A stretch of DNA of 64,000 nucleotides. It comes from Streptomyces coacervatus. Its GTDB lineage: Bacteria; Actinomycetota; Actinomycetes; Streptomycetales; Streptomycetaceae. The translations under genes and the position numbers were made by a program. The stretch's first letter is position 1; each line of letters starts with the position of its first letter. The notes under the pieces were generated by a model that saw only the letters and a program-made list of their open reading frames with translations, made no database searches and was not told the origin of the DNA. This document shows, piece by piece, positions 23,427 to 32,867 of this stretch. Location of the stretch: contig NZ_JARHTP010000007.1 of the NCBI RefSeq assembly GCF_029223485.1, forward strand, positions 372,001 through 436,000, read 5' to 3'.

Positions 23427-26284
23427 CTGATCTCCGAGAAGACGAAGGAGAACTCGGCCGGTTCGGCGTGGAGTTGGTACTGCGGCAGCACACCCGGGCC
23501 GCAGGAGCCCGTGCCGATGCCGTGCAGGGCGTGGTCGAGGTTGACCCAGACCGTCTCAACGGCCTTGAGGTCGGTGAGGTGGGCGGCCGCGTCCAGCTGC
23601 TCCGTCGTCCAGCGGCGGGCGGTGAGGTAGAACTCCGGGTCGCCCTCGACGCGCAGCCCGCCGAGCTCCGCCCAGCGGACGTCGGCACGGGCGCCGTTCT
23701 CCTGCGGGCGCAGGTACGGGGTCTGCAGCCCGTCGACCGTGGACTCCCAACGGCCCACCCTGGAAGCCGACTTGGTGTCCGGGTAGCCCTCGCCGGGACC
23801 GCCGCCGTACCACTTCACACCGTCGGCCTGCGCGAGACCGAACCGCACACCGAGCCGCGGCAGCGGCACCGGCCACTCGCCCTCCGGCCCCACGGACACG
23901 GTGAGCTTGAGGCGGTTGCCGTCCGACGTCCAGCGGTACACCGCGGCGAGTCCGAACTCCCAGGCGGCCGGCGCCACCCGGGTCCGCACGGTCAGTGCGT
24001 CGTCGCCCACCTCCACGCCGTCGAGGCGGTGCCGCATGCGGTGCAGGCCGTACTTTCGCCACAGTTCGGCGTAACGGGTGCCGGTCTGCCACTCGGCGCC
24101 CTCGTCGTTGTCGGTGGTCGCCCGCCACACGTCCAGGCGAAGACCGCTCACCTCGACACCGCCGATGGTCCTCAGCGCACCGGTGCGGGCGTCGAAGGAG
24201 GCGGGGCCCAGGGTGATCACACCGTCGCCCGTCACGGGACCGTCTGTCGCGGCGACCGAGGGCAACACCCGTGCCATGTCCGGGAGTTGGCCCCACGCCA
24301 CCTCGTGGCCCCGCGGCCCCCAGGCGGTGTCGGCCGCCAGCAGCGCCCGTACCGTCCACTGCGACTCGCCGCCACCGTGGTCGGCCGGCGGCTCGGGCAG
24401 CTTGACGTCGGCCGACGCGCCCGGGGCGAGCGCGGGTACGGGCAGGGAGCCCGACTCGACCGTCTCGCCGTCCACTTGGTAGGACCACTCGAAGGCGAAC
24501 GCGGAGAGGTCGGCGAAGTCCTGCTTGTTGGTCACCCGCACGGTGCCGTCGGAGCCCTCGAAGGAGACAGGCTCGATGACCTTCTTGAACTCCAGCAGGC
24601 CCGGGGAGGGCCGCCGGTCGGGGAAGATCAGGCCGTCACAGACGAAGTTCGCGTCGTGCAGCTCCTCGCCGAAGTCGCCGCCGTAGGCGTAGCCCAGCTC
24701 GGGGTGGGTGATGCCGTGGTCGATCCACTCCCAGATGAAGCCGCCCTGGAGGCGGTCGTACTTCTCGAACAGCTCCTGGTAGTCGGCGATGCCGCCCGGG
24801 CCGTTGCCCATGGCGTGCCCGTACTCGCAGAGGATGAAGGGGAGTTCGCGGCGCTTGTGCGTACCGCCGTCCAGCTCCTGGCCGATCTGCTCGATCTCGG
24901 CGTGGGAGGCGTACATCCGCGAGTACATGTCCGTGTCACGGGAGTTCCAGTCGCCCTCGTAGTGCACGAGGCGCGAGGCGTCGCGGCCGTGGATCCACTC
25001 GGCCATGGCGGTGAGGCCGCGTCCGGTGCCGGCCTCGTTGCCCAGCGACCAGATGACCACCGACGGGTGGTTCTTGTCGCGCTCGACCATACGGGCGGCG
25101 CGGTCGAGGAGGGCGGGGGTCCAGCGGTCGTCGTCGACCGGGTTGTCCCGCCAGGCCTGCTCGGTGAAGCCGTGGGTCTCCAGGTCGCACTCGTCGATGA
25201 CCCACAGGCCGTACTCGTCGCACAGGTCCAGGAAGGCCGGGTGCGGCGGGTAGTGCGAGGTGCGCACGGCGTTGAGGTTGTGCCGCTTCATCAGCAGCAC
25301 GTCCTCGCGCATGGTCTCCAGGTCGAGGGCGCGGCCCTTCTCCGGGTGCCATTCGTGGCGGTTGACGCCCTTGAAGAGCACTGCCCTGCCGTTGACCTTG
25401 ATGAGGCCGTCGGCCAGCTCCACGGTACGGAAACCGATGCGCAGCGGCACCCGCTCGCCCTCGGTGACCAGCTCGCCGTCGTACAGCTTCGGCACTTCGG
25501 CCGACCACGGCTGGACCGCTGCCGTAACCGTTTCCCCGGTCGCGACATCGATGTCCAGGGCGGGCACGGACACCCGCCCGTCGACGTCGGAGTCGACGCG
25601 CAGGGTGCCCTCGCCCGTGATGTGGTCGTAGGAAGCGTTGACGAAGAAGTCGAGGACGCTGCCCGCCGGGCGGTGCAGCAGCGTGACGTCACGGAAGATG
25701 CCCGGCAGCCACCACTGGTCCTGGTCCTCCAGGTACGAGCCGGCGGACCACTGGTGCACGCGTACGGCGAGCATATTGCCGCTCGGCTTCAGCAGATGCC
25801 CGACCGCGAACTCGTGCGGCAGCCGGGAGCCCTTGAACTCGCCGATGTCCGTGCCGTTCAGCCAGACGCGAGCGCAGGATTCGACGCCGTCGAAGCGGAG
25901 GACGCAGCCGCCCTCGGAGGGCCAGTCCTCGGGCAGGTCGAAGGTGTGCAGGTGGTCGCCGGTCGGGTTCTCCGTCGGGACGTGCGGCGGGTCGACCGGG
26001 AAGGGGTAGAGGTGGTTGGTGTAGATGGGCAGGCCGAAGGCGCCGTCGCCCTGGAGGACCCAGTGGCCGGGGACCGCGACCTCGGCCCAGTCCCCGGCGT
26101 CGAATCCGGGCTCGGCGAACGAGTCGTCCTCGGCGTCGGCGGTCGGCGCCACGCGAAGCCGCCAACTGCCGTTCAGTGACAGGGACTTCGCGTCGGAGGA
26201 GGCGTACCAGGCGCGGGGCGGAAGGGCCCCGCTGCCCGGTGAGACGTCCTCGACGTAGTCGATGGCCGTGGTGCGGAAAGACAT
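23423..26284 (-). CDS. lacZ: GH2 beta-galactosidase
   Basis: 953 residues, cytoplasmic, with the LacZ domain order: jelly roll (1-190), two immunoglobulin-like domains, the TIM barrel (about 285-570), and the C-terminal beta-sandwich. Catalytic residues are the acid/base Glu in WSLGNEAGTGRG and the nucleophile Glu in FILCEYGHAMGNGPG; substrate residues SHYPPHP, DECDLETHGF and WEWIDHG are present. It hydrolyses beta-galactosides, here most likely beta-1,3/1,6-galactooligosaccharides brought in by the adjacent ABC importer. A GGAG motif lies before the ATG. It is the fourth gene of the operon. Confidence 0.92.
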   Translation of the reverse strand: MSFRTTAIDYVEDVSPGSGALPPRAWYASSDAKSLSLNGSWRLRVAPTADAEDDSFAEPGFDAGDWAEVAVPGHWVLQGDGAFGLPIYTNHLYPFPVDPPHVPTENPTGDHLHTFDLPEDWPSEGGCVLRFDGVESCARVWLNGTDIGEFKGSRLPHEFAVGHLLKPSGNMLAVRVHQWSAGSYLEDQDQWWLPGIFRDVTLLHRPAGSVLDFFVNASYDHITGEGTLRVDSDVDGRVSVPALDIDVATGETVTAAVQPWSAEVPKLYDGELVTEGERVPLRIGFRTVELADGLIKVNGRAVLFKGVNRHEWHPEKGRALDLETMREDVLLMKRHNLNAVRTSHYPPHPAFLDLCDEYGLWVIDECDLETHGFTEQAWRDNPVDDDRWTPALLDRAARMVERDKNHPSVVIWSLGNEAGTGRGLTAMAEWIHGRDASRLVHYEGDWNSRDTDMYSRMYASHAEIEQIGQELDGGTHKRRELPFILCEYGHAMGNGPGGIADYQELFEKYDRLQGGFIWEWIDHGITHPELGYAYGGDFGEELHDANFVCDGLIFPDRRPSPGLLEFKKVIEPVSFEGSDGTVRVTNKQDFADLSAFAFEWSYQVDGETVESGSLPVPALAPGASADVKLPEPPADHGGGESQWTVRALLAADTAWGPRGHEVAWGQLPDMARVLPSVAATDGPVTGDGVITLGPASFDARTGALRTIGGVEVSGLRLDVWRATTDNDEGAEWQTGTRYAELWRKYGLHRMRHRLDGVEVGDDALTVRTRVAPAAWEFGLAAVYRWTSDGNRLKLTVSVGPEGEWPVPLPRLGVRFGLAQADGVKWYGGGPGEGYPDTKSASRVGRWESTVDGLQTPYLRPQENGARADVRWAELGGLRVEGDPEFYLTARRWTTEQLDAAAHLTDLKAVETVWVNLDHALHGIGTGSCGPGVLPQYQLHAEPAEFSFVFSEIS

Positions 26285-26312
26285 CGGTCTCCAGGTCGTG
26301 ATGAGGAGGGCG

Positions 26313-27179
26313 TCAGCCCTTGATGCCGGTCTGTGCGATTCCCTGTACCAGCCAGCGCTGGAGGAAGAGGAAGACGAAGATCAGGGGCAGGATGGAGATG
26401 GCGGTGGCCATGAAGATCAGATGGAAGTTGACGGTCTGGTTGGTCATGAAGGAGGAGAGCGCGATCTGGACGGTCCAGGAGCTCGGGTCCTGGCCGATGA
26501 CCAGCGGCCACAGGAAGGAGTTCCAGGCGCTGATGAAGGTGATCGTGGCGATCGCCGCGAAGAAGTTCAGCGAGTTGGGTACGACGATCCGCCAGTACGC
26601 GCCCCAGTAGCCGAGCCCGTCCACGCGTGCCGCCTCCTCCAGCTCTTTCGGGAATCCCAGGAAGTACTGCCGGAAAAGGAAGCAGGTGAAACCACTGAAC
26701 AGGCCCGGGATGATCAGACCGCGGTAGGTGTCCACCCATCCGAGGGACGAGACCAGCACGAAGCTGGGCACGAAGGTGACGGCCGTGGGGACCATCAGGG
26801 TCGCCAGGACCGCGTAGAAGACCTTGTTGGCGTGCCTGTACGGGATGCGGGCCAGACCGTAGCCGGCCAGCGAACAGACCAGGAGGGTGCCGAACGTCGT
26901 CAGGACGGCGACGACCAGCGAGTTGATCATGGAGCGGCCGAAGTCGACCGTGGGGTCGTCGAACAGCTCGGAGATGTTGCCCCATTGGAAGGAGGGCAGC
27001 AGCTTCCAGTTCTCGCCCGTGATCTCCAGGTCCGTGGAGAGGGAGTTGCGGACGATCAGGTAGAAGGGGATCAGGAAGAGCAGGGCGGCGACGCCGACGG
27101 CGATGTACAGCCCTGTGTTGCCGAAGACGCCCCGGCCCTTCTTGCGCTGCTTGCCGACCTGAGGTGCGGTGGTGGTCAC
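26313..27179 (-). CDS. carbohydrate ABC transporter permease, MalG type
   Basis: 288 residues with six transmembrane helices and the ATPase-contact loop EAARVDGLGYWGAYWRIVVP (EAA motif). It is the second permease of the importer encoded by 26313-29430. GTG at 27179 overlaps the stop of the partner permease (GTGA). No ATPase gene is in the operon; as in many Streptomyces sugar importers, the shared MsiK-type ATPase would drive it. Confidence 0.9.
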   Translation of the reverse strand: MTTTAPQVGKQRKKGRGVFGNTGLYIAVGVAALLFLIPFYLIVRNSLSTDLEITGENWKLLPSFQWGNISELFDDPTVDFGRSMINSLVVAVLTTFGTLLVCSLAGYGLARIPYRHANKVFYAVLATLMVPTAVTFVPSFVLVSSLGWVDTYRGLIIPGLFSGFTCFLFRQYFLGFPKELEEAARVDGLGYWGAYWRIVVPNSLNFFAAIATITFISAWNSFLWPLVIGQDPSSWTVQIALSSFMTNQTVNFHLIFMATAISILPLIFVFLFLQRWLVQGIAQTGIKG

Positions 27180-28144
27180 TTGGACTCATCCCCCCTTCCG
27201 AAGCCCATGAACTTGCCCTGGACCAGAGTGACGAGGCAGATGAGCAGCGACAGGATGACCGCGCCCGCGCTGCCGGCGCCGTAGTCCTGGCTGGTGCCGA
27301 GGGCCGATTTGTAGAGCACCATGAGCGGTGTCTGGGCCCAGGTCGCCTTCTGCCCGATGATGTTGAAGAACTCGTCGAACGCCTGGTAGGCGGCGATGAG
27401 CAGCAGCAGGATCACTGCGGTCGAAGTAGCGCGCAGCTGGGGCAGCGTGATGTGCCGGAAGGTCTGCCAGCCCGGCTTGGCGCCGTCGATGGCGGCGGCC
27501 TCGTACAGCTCGGTCGGGATGTTCTGCAGCGCCGCCAGGAACAGGATCATGTAGAAGCCCGACTGGATCCACAGGCGCAGGGTCACGATGACCAGCCAGT
27601 ACCAGGGCGGAGTGGGGTTGGACATCCATGCGATGGTGTCGGCGCCGAACCAGCCGATGACCGTGTTCGCGAGTCCGAAGCGGACGCCGCTGAAGATGGA
27701 CATCTTCCAGATCAGGGCGGCGGCCACGTACGAGACGGCGGTCGGCAGGAAGAACACCGAGCGGAAGAACGCCCGCATGAACCGAAGCCGGTTGACCAGC
27801 AGCGCAAGCCCCAGTGACAGCGCCCAGGTGGTCGGCACGATGAACGCGGCGAACACGGTGAACGTCACCAGTGAGCCGGGGAACTCGCTGTTGGTGAGGA
27901 TCTGCTTGTAGTTGTCGAAACCGATGAAATGGCTCGGCGTGACGGTGTAGCGGGCGTCGAAGAAGCTGAGCCAGACGCTCCAGACGATCGGCACCAAGAC
28001 GAAGATCGCCAGGCCGATCAGGAAGGGCCCGGTGAAGAGCCAGAAGTTCAGGGTGGCGTTGCCCCGCAGGCCCCGCCGCGGCCGGGCCTGGGAGGCCTTG
28101 GCCGGGGCGGGCTGGGCGACCCCGCGTGTGGTGGTGGTCGACAT
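27176..28144 (-). CDS. carbohydrate ABC transporter permease, MalF type
   Basis: 322 residues with six transmembrane helices after a 30-residue cytoplasmic tail. The EAA loop is YEAAAIDGAKPGWQTFRHIT. It forms the inner-membrane channel together with the gene at 26313 for the solute captured by the lipoprotein at 28165. It starts 20 bases after the lipoprotein gene. Confidence 0.9.
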   Translation of the reverse strand: MSTTTTRGVAQPAPAKASQARPRRGLRGNATLNFWLFTGPFLIGLAIFVLVPIVWSVWLSFFDARYTVTPSHFIGFDNYKQILTNSEFPGSLVTFTVFAAFIVPTTWALSLGLALLVNRLRFMRAFFRSVFFLPTAVSYVAAALIWKMSIFSGVRFGLANTVIGWFGADTIAWMSNPTPPWYWLVIVTLRLWIQSGFYMILFLAALQNIPTELYEAAAIDGAKPGWQTFRHITLPQLRATSTAVILLLLIAAYQAFDEFFNIIGQKATWAQTPLMVLYKSALGTSQDYGAGSAGAVILSLLICLVTLVQGKFMGFGRGDESK

Positions 28145-28164
28145 GTCGTGGTCTTCCCGGCGGC

Positions 28165-29430
28165 CTATCCGAACAGCTTCTTGAGCTCGACGTTGACCTT
28201 CTTGTCGCAGGTGTCGAGCGCCGCCTCGGGGTTGCCGTTCTTACGGACGGAGGACGCGATCACGTCGGCGAACGCGGTCTGCATGGTCTGGTCGTAGGCG
28301 ATGTTGTCGAAGTGGCCGTAGTCGGTGAAGAGCTTGACGCCCTCGGCCGGCAGACCCGACTTGAGCTTGGTGGCCTTGTTGGCGATCGAGGTGCGCGGCG
28401 GGATGTGGAAGCCGTACGAGGTGGCCCAGTCCTCCTGGTACTGCGTCTGGTCGATCCACAGCCACTTGATGTACTCCTTGGCCGCGTCGACGTTCTTGCC
28501 CTTGGCGTTGACGAAGATCGACCAGCCGCCGTTGTAGACGGACTGCTTGCCGGCGCTGCCGATCTTCGGGAACGGGAAGATGCCGAGGTCGTCGCCGAGC
28601 GCCTTCTGCATGGCCGGCATGGACCACATACCGCCCCACTGGATGGCACACAGGCCCTGGTTGAGCGAGGAGGGGTCCCAGAAGTCGGTCGGGGCGTCGA
28701 GGAGCACGTTGCCGCTGGTGAACAGCTTGCGCAGCTGCTTGAGACCCCCGACGACGCCGTCCGTGTGGTAGGCGATCTCGTTCTTCTCGTTGATGGTGTC
28801 GGCGCCGGCGGACCAGATGATGGGGTTCTGGATCGCACTGAAGTCGTTGCCGAGGAAGACGCCCTTGACCTTGCTGGTGGTGAGCTTGGCGGCGGCCTCG
28901 ATCAGCTCGTCGAGGGTGGTCGGGACATCGACCTTCGCCTTCTCCAGCATCGACTTGCGGTAGTAGAAGAACTGCGGGTCGTCGATCATCCGTATCCCGT
29001 AGATCTTCCCGTCGACCGTGTGGGACTTGATGTCGTTCTGGTTGAAGTCGTCCTTGACCGGGTCGATGATGTCGCTCAGGTCCGCCACCTGGCCGCTCTT
29101 GACGAGCTGCAGCTGCGGGTGGAACTCGAAGACGTCGGGCGCCTTCTGGGTGAGCAGGGCAGCGAAGAGCGCGGACTCGAAGTTGTTGCCCGTGATCCAG
29201 TTGGTGCTCACATCGGCCTTCTTGTAGGCCGCCGCGTACCGCTTGAGGGCCTGCTCCGTACCGGCCTCGCCGTAGGCGTGGAAGTACTGGGTGAGCTGCG
29301 TGCCCGACCCCCCGCTCCCGCCCCGGCCGTTGTTGCTGCCGCACGCGGCCAGCGTGCCGGCGGCGGCCATGCCCGCGGCGGCCCGGAATATGGACCGGCG
29401 GGAGAAGTTGCTGTTGCTCATTGCCGACAT
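28165..29430 (-). CDS. extracellular sugar-binding lipoprotein of ABC importer
   Basis: 421 residues. A Tat-like signal (SRRSIFRAAAG) is followed by the lipobox LAAC, giving a lipid-anchored protein outside the membrane. The mature part is a family 1 solute-binding protein of the two-lobe type (YFHAYGEAGTEQALKRYAAAYKK, LPTTLDELIEAA, CAIQWGGMWSMPAMQKALG). It is the first gene of the operon, so it sets the substrate, likely galactooligosaccharides given the beta-galactosidase and galactanase next door. AAGGAC precedes the ATG at 29430. Confidence 0.9.
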   Translation of the reverse strand: MSAMSNSNFSRRSIFRAAAGMAAAGTLAACGSNNGRGGSGGSGTQLTQYFHAYGEAGTEQALKRYAAAYKKADVSTNWITGNNFESALFAALLTQKAPDVFEFHPQLQLVKSGQVADLSDIIDPVKDDFNQNDIKSHTVDGKIYGIRMIDDPQFFYYRKSMLEKAKVDVPTTLDELIEAAAKLTTSKVKGVFLGNDFSAIQNPIIWSAGADTINEKNEIAYHTDGVVGGLKQLRKLFTSGNVLLDAPTDFWDPSSLNQGLCAIQWGGMWSMPAMQKALGDDLGIFPFPKIGSAGKQSVYNGGWSIFVNAKGKNVDAAKEYIKWLWIDQTQYQEDWATSYGFHIPPRTSIANKATKLKSGLPAEGVKLFTDYGHFDNIAYDQTMQTAFADVIASSVRKNGNPEAALDTCDKKVNVELKKLFG

Positions 29431-29520
29431 GCTGACGTCCTTGTCTCGATTGCGGCTGCGGCTCCACGGCTTCAGCGCTACGCGGCTGCTACGTGGCTCG
29501 AAATGCGTTGCGGTGCGGGG

Positions 29521-29549
29521 ACGTTAACCTTCGGCTAAGCCTTCGGCAA
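29521..29549 (-). promoter_or_regulatory. promoter of the galactan uptake operon
   Basis: On the minus strand TTGCCG (29544-29549) and TAACGT (29521-29526) are separated by exactly 17 bp. The predicted leader before the lipoprotein ATG is about 85 bases. The spacer holds a CCGAAGGCTTAGCCGAAGG pattern, that is, two GCCGAAGG copies 12 bp apart, which may be a further protein-binding site. Confidence 0.65.
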
Positions 29550-29585
29550 GGGGTTGGACGAAGTCTGCTCGAAGCGTTGTATCCG

Positions 29586-29603
29586 GTTCGGAATTACGAA
29601 CAT
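29586..29603. promoter_or_regulatory. operator-like palindrome upstream of the galactan operon
   Basis: GTTCGGAATTACGAACAT is a near-perfect palindrome (GTTCG-N-AATT-N-CGAAC), about 40-55 bp upstream of the -35 box. It agrees at 14 of 19 positions, with identical spacing, with the second operator copy upstream of the GH43 arabinofuranosidase gene (452-470). Confidence 0.5.
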
Positions 29604-29622
29604 GGGGTGGTGCAGGGGGGTT

Positions 29623-29658
29623 GAGGGCCGCCGGGTCAGGGTGTGGCCGGCGGCCCTC
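29623..29658 (-). terminator. hairpin terminator after the galactanase gene
   Basis: GAGGGCCGCCGG (29623-29634) and CCGGCGGCCCTC (29647-29658) form a perfect 12-bp stem with a 12-base loop, 34 bases after the galactanase stop. It separates the galactanase from the downstream operon. Confidence 0.75.
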
Positions 29659-29691
29659 GGTCCTGAGAGTCAGGTCGGGGTCAGGGCGGGG

Positions 29692-31530
29692 TTACGCCTT
29701 GTTCCAGGCCTCGTTGGTCCCGCCGTTGCAGCTGTACAGGATCACTTTGCTGCCGTCGGCGGTCGCCTGCCCGCTGACGTCCAGACACTTGCCGGAGGCC
29801 TCGCTGAGGATCTGGCCGTTGGCGTTCAGCAGCCAGCGCTGGCCGACGGCACCGGTGAAGTCGGAGGCCGTCGTGAGACCTGAACTCCCGGCCGTGAGAT
29901 AGCCGTTCACGCCCTTCAGGGCTCCCTTCGCGTCGTACGACCACGACTGCTCGGCCCCGCCCGTGCACGTGTTGATGGCGGCCCCGGACGCGTCCGCGGT
30001 CAGGCACTTGCCGGACTGCTTGCCCTGCAGCGCACCCGCGATCGCCGAACTGCCCTTGCCCTTCTGGTCGAAGACGTACGTCGTGATGGAGCGGGCCGCG
30101 AGAGTCGAGGAGACCGTGCCGCCGCTCACCGCCGGCTTGGCGACGTTCGCCCAGTCCTCCGTGGCCGACGTCCGTACGGCCTGCGCGGCCCGTACCGGTG
30201 ACTTGTTATTGAAGTGCAAACTCAGCGGTGTGTCGGTGGAGTTGTGGTTGTTGACCACGACCACCCACTTGCCGTCCCGGTCGTACGACGACACCTCGAC
30301 GCCGTCCGGCGCCCCGGTCACGTTGTGCGCGACCGAGCCCGGCCGGACGAACCTGCTGTACTGGCCGAGCGCGTAGTACCGCTTGGTGAAGTACAGCTTC
30401 TGGTTGCCGTTCGTCGCGTAGTCGGGGTCGTAGTAGATCAGGCCGTCGTTCCAGCCCACGTCGTTCTTCTCGGTGGCGGAGGTGCCGTAGCCGCTGGCCA
30501 GGGCCACCCACCACTGGAACGCCGAGTCGTGCGAGCTCGCGAAGTCCTTGTAGATGATCCGGGACATCAGCAGGGCGTTGTCGATGGTGGGGTCGTACTC
30601 CTGGTTCCAGCCGGTCGAGCCCTTGCCGAAGCAGCAGATCTCGGTGGCCCAGGACTTCTTGCCGACGGTCCTCGACGTCTCGTAGACATTGGCGAGCTGG
30701 CCGTCGTTCGGGTTGTTGTACGTGTGGTGGGCGAGCGCGGACACGTACTGCCCGGTGCCCGGCTGCGAGATCCACTGCGGGAGCTCGGAGGTGAACTGCG
30801 TGGTCTTGCTGGACTCGTCCGCGATGATGCCCGTGCGCTGATGCCGGGCCTGCTGCTCGGCGCCCAACGCCCGTACGATGTCGTCGCGTTGGTCGACCGC
30901 GACCAGCATGCCCTCCTGGCCGCAGTCCCCGAAGTCGTTGTCCGGCTCGTTGAAGGGACTGATGTAGTCCAGCTTCGCGCCCTGCTTGGCGAAGTGGTCG
31001 GTCACATCGGCCACGTACTTGGCGTAGTCGGACTCGTTCTCCGCCTTCAACCGGCCGCCGCAGGACTGACCGTTGGTCGTCCACCGGGCCGGCGCGCTGT
31101 TGATGAAGCCGATCAGGTCCTTGACGCCGTACCGGGCGGCGTACTTGAGGAACGTCTGACCGCCCTTGTCCTTGCTCCAGTCGTACGAGCCGTCGGCGTT
31201 CAGGAAGTCCTCGGCGGCGCGGGCCGGTGTGGTGACCGCGGTGCCGCCACCGCCGATGTTGTAGCGGTAGGAGCTCAGGGCCAACCCCTGCTGGGAGAAC
31301 AGCAGTTGGGCGACCCGGGCCTGCACCTCGGGCTTGAAGTGCTGCAGGTCGTTGACCCACCAGGCGCCCGACGCACCGATGTCGTCGATGGTCTGGGCTG
31401 CATGGGGGGAGACTTCGGCCGCCGTGGGGGTGGCGGCCGAGGAGGGCGGGGCGGATATCAGGGGTCCTGCGACGGCGAGTGCGGCTGCGGCCGTCAAGAG
31501 GAGGGGTCTACTGCGGTGGGGGTGAGTCAC
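29692..31530 (-). CDS. GH30 endo-beta-1,6-galactanase-like enzyme with CBM13
   Basis: 612 residues. Signal peptide to about SSAAT (residue 34); GH30 TIM barrel plus side beta-sandwich to about residue 480; a C-terminal ricin-B/CBM13 domain. The acid/base Glu is in DYISPFNEPDNDFGDCG and the nucleophile Glu in KSWATEICCFGKG. The long N-terminal barrel with ALSSYRYNIGGGGT and the CBM13 match the bacterial GH30 subfamily that includes the endo-beta-1,6-galactanase of S. avermitilis. It cuts beta-1,6-galactan side chains of type II arabinogalactan. GTG at 31530 is chosen because GGAAGG stands seven bases upstream; an ATG at 31551 overlaps the ROK stop but has no ribosome site. Confidence 0.82.
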   Translation of the reverse strand: MTHPHRSRPLLLTAAAALAVAGPLISAPPSSAATPTAAEVSPHAAQTIDDIGASGAWWVNDLQHFKPEVQARVAQLLFSQQGLALSSYRYNIGGGGTAVTTPARAAEDFLNADGSYDWSKDKGGQTFLKYAARYGVKDLIGFINSAPARWTTNGQSCGGRLKAENESDYAKYVADVTDHFAKQGAKLDYISPFNEPDNDFGDCGQEGMLVAVDQRDDIVRALGAEQQARHQRTGIIADESSKTTQFTSELPQWISQPGTGQYVSALAHHTYNNPNDGQLANVYETSRTVGKKSWATEICCFGKGSTGWNQEYDPTIDNALLMSRIIYKDFASSHDSAFQWWVALASGYGTSATEKNDVGWNDGLIYYDPDYATNGNQKLYFTKRYYALGQYSRFVRPGSVAHNVTGAPDGVEVSSYDRDGKWVVVVNNHNSTDTPLSLHFNNKSPVRAAQAVRTSATEDWANVAKPAVSGGTVSSTLAARSITTYVFDQKGKGSSAIAGALQGKQSGKCLTADASGAAINTCTGGAEQSWSYDAKGALKGVNGYLTAGSSGLTTASDFTGAVGQRWLLNANGQILSEASGKCLDVSGQATADGSKVILYSCNGGTNEAWNKA

Positions 31531-31547
31531 GTGCATCCCTTCCGTCG

Positions 31548-32792
31548 TCATGAAGGTGGTGCGGTACGGCTCCTTGCGGGGGTGGTGCGTTTTGCATTCC
31601 TCTGTCCCACCGACTGCAGCGCGCCCTCCAGCGCGAACGTCGCCGCGCCCAGACATGCCGGGTCGGTGGGGATCGGGGAGAGGACGATCTCGGTGGCGGC
31701 CATCGGCCGCGGCAGCGCGTGCCGTGCGACGGCCTCGCGCACCTCCGCGACCAGGGGCTCGCCGAGGGCGGCCGCGACCCAGCTGCTGAGCACGACCACT
31801 TCGGGGTTGAACAGATTGACCAGGTCGGCGATGCCTGCGCCGAGATAACGGGCGGTGTCCCGGACCACCTTGACCGCCACCGGGTCCTGCTCCCGCATCC
31901 CCTGGGCCAGCGCGGCGATGGTGGCCGTCTGGTCCTCCGGGTGCAGCAGTGTGCTGCCGGGGCTCAACTCCCGTAGATTCAGCATGATTCCGGGCGCCCC
32001 GACATATGTCTCCACACAGCCGTGGTTGCCGCAGTGGCACAGCCGTCCGTCCAGGACGATGGTGTTGTGGCCCCACTCGCCGGCGCTGTTGCTGACCCCC
32101 CGGTGCAGCCCGCCGCCCAGGACCAGCCCGGCGCCCACTCCGGTCCCGAGGTTGACCACGACGGCGTCCCCCCGCCCGCGGGCGGCCCCGAACCACAGCT
32201 CGGCCACCGCGACGGCGCGCAGCGGGTTGTCCAGGTACAGGGGGTAGGCGATGTGCTCGGTGAGCAGGTCGAGCAGCGGCACGTCGTGCCAGTCCCAGTT
32301 GGGCGCGTACTCCGCGATACCGGTGGCGCGGTCGACCTGCCCCGGCACGCTCACGCCCACGCCAAGTACGCGCGCGCCTTCGATCCCGGCCTGGGTGACC
32401 ACCGAGCCGACGGCGGCGGCGACATGGCCGACCATCTGCGCGGGGAGGCTCTCGCCGGGACGGACGTCCTCCTCGGCGCGGGCCAGGACGTTCAGCGCGA
32501 GGTCGAAGAGCTCGACATGGACGTACGTCTCCGCGATGTCGACGCCGATCAACGCGCCCCCCGACGCGTTGACCGCCACCAGGCCCCGGGGGCGGCCGCC
32601 CGCCGAGTCCTCGAAGCCGACCTCCGTGATCATCCGCAGGTCGAGGAGCTCCCCGACGAGTGTGGCGACCGTGGCAAGGCTCAGCCCGGTGGCGGCCGCC
32701 AGCTCCTGCCGGGAGGTGGGAGACTCGGCGATGATCTGGCGCAGCACCTCGTAGCGGTTCGCGGTGCGGATGTCACGTGATGTGCGCTTCAA
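31548..32792 (-). CDS. ROK family transcriptional regulator
   Basis: 414 residues: N-terminal winged HTH (RYEVLRQIIAESPTSRQELA and TGLSLATVATLVGEL), then a sugar-kinase-like ROK domain. The zinc motif GHNTIVLDGRLCHCGNHGCVE is intact, while the phosphate loop (LIGVDIAETYVHVEL) is of the regulator type. It probably senses a sugar such as galactose and controls the galactanase and uptake genes just downstream; the palindrome at 29586 is a candidate target. The start is TTG, with GGGGGT upstream. Confidence 0.85.
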   Translation of the reverse strand: MKRTSRDIRTANRYEVLRQIIAESPTSRQELAAATGLSLATVATLVGELLDLRMITEVGFEDSAGGRPRGLVAVNASGGALIGVDIAETYVHVELFDLALNVLARAEEDVRPGESLPAQMVGHVAAAVGSVVTQAGIEGARVLGVGVSVPGQVDRATGIAEYAPNWDWHDVPLLDLLTEHIAYPLYLDNPLRAVAVAELWFGAARGRGDAVVVNLGTGVGAGLVLGGGLHRGVSNSAGEWGHNTIVLDGRLCHCGNHGCVETYVGAPGIMLNLRELSPGSTLLHPEDQTATIAALAQGMREQDPVAVKVVRDTARYLGAGIADLVNLFNPEVVVLSSWVAAALGEPLVAEVREAVARHALPRPMAATEIVLSPIPTDPACLGAATFALEGALQSVGQRNAKRTTPARSRTAPPS

Positions 32793-32867
32793 GGGTGCGT
32801 ACCCCCGTCCCTTCGCTCATGCGGACCGGGCACGTCGGCACCGGCGCGGCGCAAGGCTATGGCCTGC

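Noticed and set aside
23468..26179. 903-codon plus-strand ORF opposite the beta-galactosidase gene
   Set aside because: Antisense shadow; its composition (Arg, Val, Gly, Glu runs) is typical of mirrored high-GC genes and it has no domain.
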